Assembly: GCF_002872475.1 (NCBI RefSeq)
Contig: NZ_CP025682.1
Coordinates: 1,798,001-1,862,000, forward strand
DNA: 64,000 bases
DNA from: Pseudazoarcus pumilus
GTDB taxonomy: Bacteria; Pseudomonadota; Gammaproteobacteria; Burkholderiales; Rhodocyclaceae
Direction: 5' to 3'
The position numbers and the translations under genes are program-made. A model generated the notes under the pieces. It was not told where the DNA came from. It did not search any database and was given only the letters and a program-made list of their open reading frames with translations. Below are positions 58,476-64,000 of this stretch, in pieces (within the stretch, counting starts at the first letter, position 1; every line of letters begins with the position of its first letter).

Positions 58476-58550
58476 TGGTGGGCGGTACTGGGATCGAACC
58501 AGTGACCCCTGCCGTGTGAAGGCAGTGCTCTACCGCTGAGCTAACCGCCC
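58476..58550 (-). tRNA. tRNA-Val (anticodon CAC)
   Basis: Minus-strand cloverleaf of 75 bases including the encoded CCA. Acceptor stem is GGGCGGT/ACCGCCC, D-arm AGCTCAGCGGTAGAGC, the anticodon arm CTGCC-TTCACAC-GGCAG gives anticodon CAC, and the T-arm TTCGATC is standard. It decodes GUG. It has its own promoter at 58568-58596 and terminator at 58442-58470. Confidence 0.95.
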
Positions 58551-58567
58551 CGGAAGAAGAAGCGCGG

Positions 58568-58596
58568 ATTCTATGTGCAGCGGAGCGAGGCGTCAA
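58568..58596 (-). promoter_or_regulatory. tRNA-Val(CAC) promoter
   Basis: On the minus strand TTGACG (58596-58591) and TAGAAT (58573-58568) are separated by 17 bases. The predicted start, near 58561, is 11 bases before the tRNA 5' end. Confidence 0.7.
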
Positions 58597-58745
58597 CACA
58601 CGGCGGCACGCAAGCGTGCGCTACGCTCGGCGAATGCACGAAATGCACGCGGCGAAGTGCGCTACTGTTTACGGCGCGGCCGTCGCTGCACGCAGGCTGC
58701 GCGACGAAGCTCGCATCCGGTGCCGCCCACAAGGAAATCCCGCCG

Positions 58746-59279
58746 ATGAAAACCTATCCGGGCCTCGCCCTGCTGCTGTGCATTTCCCTGGCGCATGCCA
58801 CGCCGCTCGAGCCGATCGAACGACTCGACCTGCAGCGCTACCTGGGGACCTGGCATGAGATCGCCAAGTATCCCAACCGATTCCAGGAGCAGTGCGTATC
58901 GGACACGACGGCCACCTATGCGCGCATGGACGACGGACGCATCGAGGTCATCAACCGTTGCCGTACCGCATCCGGCGAGTTCGACGAGGCCCGCGGTGTC
59001 GCCCGTCTGGTCGGCGAGGCGGGCTCGCCCAGGCTCGAGGTACGTTTCGCGCCGGCCTGGCTGTCGTGGCTGCCGATGGCATGGGGGGATTACTGGGTGA
59101 TCGATCTCGACGAGGCCTATACCCTGGTCGCGATCAGCGAGCCGTCGAAGGAATACCTGTGGATTCTGGCGCGCGATGCCGACGTTGCGGGCGAACGCGT
59201 CGAAGCACTCGTCACAAGACTGGAACAACGGGGCTTCGATGCGGCACGCATCGTGCGCTCGCCGCACGACTCACGCTGA
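58746..59279 (+). CDS. Blc-like lipocalin
   Basis: A 177-residue lipocalin with a signal peptide (MKTYPGLALLLCISLAHA) and the family core RYLGTWHEIAKYPNRFQ (G-x-W motif), then VINRCR, and the C-terminal WILAR. Blc-type lipocalins bind lysophospholipids in the envelope. A lipobox is not clear, so the protein is probably soluble in the periplasm rather than anchored. The region from 58551 to 58745 holds the tRNA promoter and otherwise nothing I recognise. Confidence 0.88.
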   Translation: MKTYPGLALLLCISLAHATPLEPIERLDLQRYLGTWHEIAKYPNRFQEQCVSDTTATYARMDDGRIEVINRCRTASGEFDEARGVARLVGEAGSPRLEVRFAPAWLSWLPMAWGDYWVIDLDEAYTLVAISEPSKEYLWILARDADVAGERVEALVTRLEQRGFDAARIVRSPHDSR

Positions 59280-59286
59280 GGCCGGA

Positions 59287-59475
59287 TCAGACCCAGGTAT
59301 CGATGACGCCGCCGCTGCTCCCGCTCGGCGAAGACACCTGCAACGCCTGTAGCATCAGTTCGGCCTGCTGCTCCTGCATCTCCATGGCTTTCTTGAGCAT
59401 CATCAGCGATGCCTGCTCCTGCGTGCGGGCCTGCGAATTGGCGGTCGCCAGTGCGGCGATCGAAGATACGTCCAT
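59287..59475 (-). CDS. YjfB-family small protein (putative motility protein)
   Basis: A 62-residue protein starting MDVSSIAALATANSQARTQE and continuing with a helical middle (MMLKKAMEMQEQQAELMLQALQ). This is the YjfB family pattern, often listed as a putative motility protein. No motility gene is near. It lies seven bases from the convergent lipocalin's stop. Confidence 0.7.
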   Translation of the reverse strand: MDVSSIAALATANSQARTQEQASLMMLKKAMEMQEQQAELMLQALQVSSPSGSSGGVIDTWV

Positions 59476-59567
59476 CGGAAAGACCAGAAAGCGGTGGGTG
59501 TGCCGGTGTCAACGGCAGCGGAGCACGAAACTTGAGGTCCGCGTGCTCCGCCGCATCCTGAACCGTC

Positions 59568-60839
59568 TTACTGCCCGGAGAGCATCTTCTGACGCTTTTC
59601 GACAAGCGCTTCGAGGGACGCCTCGACGATCGCCAGGCCTTCGCGCAGCACGTCCTCGTCGATCAGCAGCGAGGGCAGGAACTTGAGCACCTGGTCGTCG
59701 GCACCGGCCGTCTCGATCACCAGGCCGCGCGTGAAGGCCTCTGCCGACGTCTCACCGGCCACACCCGGCTGGGGCAGCTCCAGACCCCAGATCATGCCCA
59801 GGCCGCGAACGCTCGCATTCAGCTCGGGGAAGCGGTCAGCGATGCGCTGGAGCTCACCGCGGATGATCTCGCCCTTGTGCGCGACCGCGCCGGACAGGTC
59901 GTCGTTCTCCCAGTAGCCCAGCGCTTCGGTGGCGGCCACGAAAGCGAGGTTGTTGCCGCGGAAGGTACCCGTGTGCTCGCCCGGCTTCCACTGGTCCAGA
60001 TCGGGGCGCATCAGCAGCAGCGCCATCGGCAGGCCGCCACCGATGGACTTGGACAGGGTCACCATGTCGGGCTGGATGCCGGCGCGCTCGAAGCTGAAGA
60101 AGGTGCCGGTGCGGCCATTGCCGACCTGGATGTCGTCGATGATGAGCAGGATGTCGAACTCCCGACACAGGCCGGCGAGCTTCTGCAGCCACTCGATGCT
60201 GGCCACGTTGACGCCACCCTCGCCCTGCACCGTCTCGACGATGACCGCCGCCGGCAGGTCGATGCCGCTACTGCCGTCTTCCAGAAAGCGGCGCATGTAG
60301 TCGACGCTGTCCACGCCTTCGCCGAGAAAGCCGTCGAAGGGCATGAAGGCGCTGTTGCTGCGCGAGCCGTAGGATTCGTCCTTGTAGTAGTAGTTGCCGG
60401 TGACCGCCAGCGAACCCAGCGTCAGGCCGTGATAGCCGTTGGTGAAGGCGATGATGTTGGAGCGGCGCTTGAGCATGCGCGCGAGCTTGAGCGCAGTCTC
60501 GACCGCATTGGTGCCGGTGGGGCCGGTGAACTGCACCTTGTAGTTCAGGTTGCGCGGCTCGAGGATGGTGTCGCGGAACTTGGTCAGGAAGGCACGCTTG
60601 GCCACCGTGGCCTTGTCCAGGCCATGCACGATGCCACCGCGTTCCAGATAGGCGATCATCGCCTCGGAAAAGCGCGGGTTGTTGTGACCGTAGTTGAGTA
60701 CGCCGGCGCCGGCGAAGAAGTCGATGTAGCGATTGCCGTGCTCGTCGAACATCTCCGAACCGCGGGCGACGTCGAACACCACCGGAAAGGAACGGATATA
60801 GCCGCGTACCTCGGATTCCATTTCATCGAAAATTCGCAT
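59568..60839 (-). CDS. ectB: EctB-like diaminobutyrate 2-oxoglutarate transaminase
   Basis: A 423-residue class III aminotransferase starting MRIFDEMESEVRGYIRSFP, with FTGPTGTNAVETALKLAR, the PLP lysine in VTLSKSIGGGLPMALLL and IIDDIQVGNGRTG. It makes diaminobutyrate from aspartate semialdehyde, the first committed step toward ectoine. Unusually, neither ectA nor ectC is next to it (upstream: tRNA-Val; downstream: yjfB-like). It may serve another diaminobutyrate pathway. Own promoter at 60957-60985. Confidence 0.85.
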   Translation of the reverse strand: MRIFDEMESEVRGYIRSFPVVFDVARGSEMFDEHGNRYIDFFAGAGVLNYGHNNPRFSEAMIAYLERGGIVHGLDKATVAKRAFLTKFRDTILEPRNLNYKVQFTGPTGTNAVETALKLARMLKRRSNIIAFTNGYHGLTLGSLAVTGNYYYKDESYGSRSNSAFMPFDGFLGEGVDSVDYMRRFLEDGSSGIDLPAAVIVETVQGEGGVNVASIEWLQKLAGLCREFDILLIIDDIQVGNGRTGTFFSFERAGIQPDMVTLSKSIGGGLPMALLLMRPDLDQWKPGEHTGTFRGNNLAFVAATEALGYWENDDLSGAVAHKGEIIRGELQRIADRFPELNASVRGLGMIWGLELPQPGVAGETSAEAFTRGLVIETAGADDQVLKFLPSLLIDEDVLREGLAIVEASLEALVEKRQKMLSGQ

Positions 60840-60956
60840 CGCAATCACCTCGGGTCGATATTTAGCGCCGACGATCGACTTCAGCGAAGTCCATCGCTTC
60901 CGCGCTCGCCACATGTGAAGTCACGTGCCGAACCCCGGACCGGCGAGGATAAATTC

Positions 60957-60985
60957 AGTATCCCTGAGCAGCCCGGTCGGGTCAA
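60957..60985 (-). promoter_or_regulatory. Predicted ectB promoter
   Basis: On the minus strand TTGACC (60985-60980) and GATACT (60962-60957) are separated by 17 bases, with a predicted start near 60950 and a leader of about 110 bases to ATG 60839. Confidence 0.5.
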
Positions 60986-61036
60986 ACCGCATTCGCCGCC
61001 GCTTTGTCGTCGGCTGCCGCGATGAGCGCGGCAGCG

Positions 61037-61064
61037 AAAAGCCCGGAACGATGTCCGGGCTTTT
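61037..61064. terminator. Bidirectional terminator after tRNA-Val(TAC)
   Basis: A perfect 11-base inverted repeat (AAAAGCCCGGA and TCCGGGCTTTT around a six-base loop) lies 13 bases after the tRNA 3' end and gives a T-run on either strand. Confidence 0.85.
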
Positions 61065-61077
61065 CGGGGAAAACCAA

Positions 61078-61153
61078 TGGTGGGTGCTGACGGGGTCGAA
61101 CCGCCGACATTCGCCTTGTAAGGGCGACGCTCTACCAACTGAGCTAAGCACCC
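61078..61153 (-). tRNA. tRNA-Val (anticodon TAC)
   Basis: Minus-strand cloverleaf of 76 bases with encoded CCA. Acceptor stem is GGGTGCT/AGCACCC; anticodon arm TCGCC-CTTACAA-GGCGA gives anticodon TAC; T-arm GGTTCGACC. It decodes GUA/GUG. It is 42 bases after the hupB stop and probably shares its transcript. Confidence 0.95.
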
Positions 61154-61195
61154 GCACCGGCGATGGCGGCAACCATCGGCCGGGTCGAAGGGGCG

Positions 61196-61468
61196 CTACT
61201 TTACCGCATCCTTCAGACCCTTGCCAGCACGGAATTTGGGAATGCGCGCCGCCTTGATGCGAATGCTCTTCCCGGTGCGGGGGTTGCGACCGTTGCGCTC
61301 GGCGCGCGCTCCCACGTAGAAGGTACCGAAACCCACCAGGGTCACGGTGTCGTTCTTCTTCAAGGCCTTGCGCACGGCGTCGACCGCGGCGTCGAGCGCG
61401 CGCCCGGCGGCCGCCTTGGATAGGTCGGCCTGTGCGGCGATTGCATCTACCAGTTCGGATTTATTCAC
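61196..61468 (-). CDS. hupB: HU-beta DNA-binding protein
   Basis: A 90-residue HU protein with the usual start [11 protein letters not shown] and arm [20 protein letters not shown] (residue 61 onward). It bends and compacts DNA. The strong promoter at 61588-61617 serves it. The order lon-hupB-tRNA-Val is typical. Confidence 0.97.
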   Translation of the reverse strand: MNKSELVDAIAAQADLSKAAAGRALDAAVDAVRKALKKNDTVTLVGFGTFYVGARAERNGRNPRTGKSIRIKAARIPKFRAGKGLKDAVK

Positions 61469-61587
61469 GTAGAACCCCCCTCTTGGCGTTGAGCATTCAA
61501 CCCGTTTGTCGTCGATGATGCCCGCGGGGCGCGGTCGTGCCGCGTCTGGTCTCGTTGCGCGGACGGTCTCCTCGGTGCTGCACGGTT

Positions 61588-61617
61588 TTTATAGCGTGCG
61601 CCATTCGGCGCTGTCAA
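61588..61617 (-). promoter_or_regulatory. hupB sigma-70 promoter
   Basis: On the minus strand TTGACA (61617-61612, perfect -35) and TATAAA (61593-61588) are separated by 18 bases. The start is predicted near 61581, with a leader of about 113 bases. Confidence 0.8.
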
Positions 61618-61622
61618 CAAAC

Positions 61623-61649
61623 GATGGCGCGTGCAGGGCACGCGCCATC
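61623..61649 (-). terminator. lon terminator
   Basis: GATGGCGCGTGC and GCACGCGCCATC form a perfect 12-base stem with a three-base loop, about 30 bases after the lon stop and next to a GTTTGTTG stretch in the direction of transcription. Confidence 0.75.
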
Positions 61650-61679
61650 GGGCAACAGCAACGGAACTCGGGAAAACGC

Positions 61680-64000
61680 TCAGTGCGCGCGGATGCTATT
61701 TCCCGCCGCGTCGACCTCGCCGCCGGGGGGAACCTCGGGCACGCCCTCGTCCAGCGGTTCAGGCTGGCGCTCGAGTGCGTGCTCGAGCACCTTGTCGAAC
61801 CAGCGCACCGGAATGATCTCGAGCGCATTCTTGATGTTCTCGGGAATCTCCGCCAGATCCTTGACGTTTTCCTCCGGAATCAACGCAGTGGTGATACCGC
61901 CACGCACGGCGGCGAGCAGCTTCTCCTTGAGGCCGCCGATCTGCAGCACCTCACCGCGCAACGTGATCTCGCCGGTCATGGCGACATCGGAGCGCACCGG
62001 AATGCCGGTGAGCGAGGACACCAGCGCGGTGGTGATCGCAATGCCGGCCGACGGGCCGTCCTTGGGGATCGCGCCTTCCGGGAAGTGGATGTGCAGATCG
62101 CCCTTCTCGAAGACCTCGTCCTTGATGCCCAGCTTGCGGGAACGGCTGCGCACGACCGAGCGCGCTGCCTCGACCGACTCCTTCATGACGTCACCGATCG
62201 AACCGGTGCGCTGGATGTTGCCCTTGCCCGGCATCACCACCGACTCGATGGTGAGCAGCTCGCCACCGACCTCGGTCCACGCCAGACCGGTGACCTGACC
62301 GACCTGGTTCTCCTTTTCGGCCACGCCGAACGAGTACTGACGCACCCCCAGGTACTTGTCGAGATTGTCCGCCGTGACCTGGATCTTCTCACCCTTCTTT
62401 GCCAGCACCAGCGCCTTGACCACCTTGCGGCAGATCTTGGAAATCTCGCGCTCGAGGCTGCGCACACCGGCTTCGCGTGTGTAGTAGCGGCAAATGTCGC
62501 GCACCGCGGCTTCGGTGATCTCGATCTCGCCCGATTTCAGACCGTTGTTCTTGATCTGCTTGGGAATCAGGTAGCGCATCGCGATGTTGGTCTTCTCGTC
62601 CTCGGTATACCCAGACAGACGAATGACTTCCATACGGTCGAGCAGCGCCGGCGGGATGTTGAGCGTGTTCGCCGTGGCGACGAACATCACGTCGGACAGA
62701 TCGTAATCGACCTCGATGTAGTGATCCTGGAAGGTGTGGTTCTGCTCCGGATCGAGCACTTCGAGCAGCGCCGAACTGGGGTCGCCACGGAAATCCTGGC
62801 CGAGCTTGTCGACCTCGTCGAGCAGGAACAGCGGGTTTTTCACTCCGACCTTGGTCATGTTCTGGATGATCTTGCCGGGCATGGAGCCGATGTAGGTACG
62901 GCGGTGGCCACGGATCTCCGCCTCGTCGCGCACGCCGCCCAGCGCCATGCGGACGAACTTGCGATTGGTCGCACGCGCGATCGACTGCCCCAGCGAGGTC
63001 TTGCCCACCCCCGGAGGGCCAACCAGACACAGGATCGGCGCCTTGACCTTGTCTACGCGCTGCTGCACGGCCAGGTACTCGACGATGCGCTCCTTGACCT
63101 TCTCCAGCCCGTAGTGGTCCTGGTCGAGAATCTTCTCGGCCTTGGCCAGGTCCTTGCTGACACGCGAACGCCTCTTCCACGGCAGGCCGACGAGCGTCTC
63201 GATGTAGTTGCGCACAACGGTCGCTTCGGCCGACATCGGCGACATCAGCTTGAGCTTCTTGAACTCGCCTTCGGCCTTGGCCAGCGCGTCCTTGGACAGG
63301 CCCGAGGAGTGGATCTTCTTGTCCATGTCCTCAAGGTCCGCGCCCTCTTCACCTTCACCCAGTTCCTTCTGGATGGCCTTGACCTGTTCGTTCAGGTAAT
63401 ACTCGCGCTGGCTTTTTTCCATCTGGCGCTTGACGCGGCCACGGATGCGCTTCTCGACCTGCAGGATGTCGAGCTCGGTCTCGATCTGCGAGAGCAGCTT
63501 CTCGAGCCGGGTGCGTGTATCGAAGACCTCGAGCACCTCCTGCTTGTGCTCGAGCTTGAGCGGAAGATGGGCGGCGATGGTGTCGGCCAGGCGGCCGGCG
63601 TCCTCGATGCCCGACAGCGAGGCGAGGATCTCGCCCGGAATCTTCTTGTTGAGCTTCACGTACTGGTCGAACTGCCCGATGATCGCGCGGCGCATGGCCT
63701 CGACCTCGGTGGTGCCGCCGTCCGTGACCACCACCGGCGCCACGCGTGCGACGAACAACTCTTCCGCGTCCTCGACCGCGAGCACGTGGGCGCGGTGCAC
63801 GCCCTCGACGAGCACCTTGATGGTGCCGTCGGGCAGCTTGAGCATCTGCAGCACATTGGCCACGCAACCGACGTCGTACAGATCGTCGGCGGAGGGCTCG
63901 TCCTTGGCCGCCGAACGCTGGGCGACGAGCAGGATGCTCTTGTCGCCTTCCATCGCCGTCTCCAGCGCCTTGATCGACTTGGGGCGCCCGACGAACAGCG
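61680..64000 (-). CDS. lon: Lon protease (N-terminus cut by window edge)
   Basis: The frame is open past the right edge; the visible part, about 772 residues, lacks probably only the first 20-40. It starts in the substrate-binding domain ([18 protein letters not shown]), then the coiled region, the AAA+ module with Walker [12 protein letters not shown], and the protease domain with catalytic serine in [11 protein letters not shown] and lysine some 40 residues later. Lon degrades misfolded and regulatory proteins. It is followed by a terminator and hupB. Confidence 0.97.
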   Translation of the reverse strand, partial: LFVGRPKSIKALETAMEGDKSILLVAQRSAAKDEPSADDLYDVGCVANVLQMLKLPDGTIKVLVEGVHRAHVLAVEDAEELFVARVAPVVVTDGGTTEVEAMRRAIIGQFDQYVKLNKKIPGEILASLSGIEDAGRLADTIAAHLPLKLEHKQEVLEVFDTRTRLEKLLSQIETELDILQVEKRIRGRVKRQMEKSQREYYLNEQVKAIQKELGEGEEGADLEDMDKKIHSSGLSKDALAKAEGEFKKLKLMSPMSAEATVVRNYIETLVGLPWKRRSRVSKDLAKAEKILDQDHYGLEKVKERIVEYLAVQQRVDKVKAPILCLVGPPGVGKTSLGQSIARATNRKFVRMALGGVRDEAEIRGHRRTYIGSMPGKIIQNMTKVGVKNPLFLLDEVDKLGQDFRGDPSSALLEVLDPEQNHTFQDHYIEVDYDLSDVMFVATANTLNIPPALLDRMEVIRLSGYTEDEKTNIAMRYLIPKQIKNNGLKSGEIEITEAAVRDICRYYTREAGVRSLEREISKICRKVVKALVLAKKGEKIQVTADNLDKYLGVRQYSFGVAEKENQVGQVTGLAWTEVGGELLTIESVVMPGKGNIQRTGSIGDVMKESVEAARSVVRSRSRKLGIKDEVFEKGDLHIHFPEGAIPKDGPSAGIAITTALVSSLTGIPVRSDVAMTGEITLRGEVLQIGGLKEKLLAAVRGGITTALIPEENVKDLAEIPENIKNALEIIPVRWFDKVLEHALERQPEPLDEGVPEVPPGGEVDAAGNSIRAH

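Overview
The window is about 64 kb of GC-rich, densely packed proteobacterial chromosome, most likely from a denitrifying betaproteobacterium of the Azoarcus/Thauera (Rhodocyclales) type. A gammaproteobacterium cannot be excluded. The case rests on clade-I nosRZDFYL, cNOR norCBQD, Dnr- and NsrR-type regulators, hpnCDE squalene genes, the minCDE order, and the lon-hupB-tRNA-Val arrangement. I see no insertion sequence, prophage, integrase or CRISPR array. Two toxin-antitoxin modules are the only obvious accessory elements.

Region 1 (1-10.4 kb) holds a partial membrane protein, a Yip1-like membrane protein, an MFS transporter and a DUF6306-like protein, followed by signalling genes: a NIT-domain chemoreceptor, a 1332-residue hybrid histidine kinase and a REC-EAL protein. 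FNR/Dnr boxes lie at 421 and 1290. Region 2 (10.4-19.5 kb) is the complete nitrous oxide reductase operon nosR-Z-D-F-Y-L on the minus strand, with a perfect FNR/Dnr box in front of nosR, a MarR regulator upstream and a second Yip1-like paralogue on the far side. Region 3 (19.5-23.9 kb) is a nitrosative-stress island: three hemerythrin-like proteins, NnrS, a DUF2249 protein, a SirB2-like membrane protein, another FNR/Dnr box and a Dnr/NnrR-type regulator that is the best candidate to read all of these boxes.

Region 4 (23.9-31.6 kb) carries an ABC exporter with a secreted AttH/CrtC-type lipocalin, then the overlapping hpnC-hpnD-hpnE squalene genes and an OsmC-like protein. Region 5 (31.6-37.6 kb) is nsrR divergent from the nitric oxide reductase operon: an unlisted 39-residue membrane protein, norC with two heme-c sites, norB, norQ and norD. 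Its promoter is overlapped by two tandem NsrR-like boxes. Nitrous oxide reduction therefore appears tied to the FNR/Dnr circuit, and nitric oxide reduction to NO de-repression through NsrR.

Region 6 (37.7-64 kb) is mostly housekeeping: a NTF2-like protein, ParE-type and VapBC toxin-antitoxin pairs, ybbA/tesA, mnmH, a methyltransferase, gabD, a Pat-type acetyltransferase, a hexose-6-phosphate mutarotase, tex, a Spx-like protein, an Hsp33 lacking its redox cysteines, minCDE, lysS, mnmC, gltX, tRNA-Val(CAC), a lipocalin, a YjfB-like protein, an ectB-like gene with no ectA or ectC beside it, tRNA-Val(TAC), hupB and the start-truncated lon. No stretch longer than about 300 bases lacks a gene except 32028-32349, which is the nsrR/nor control region.
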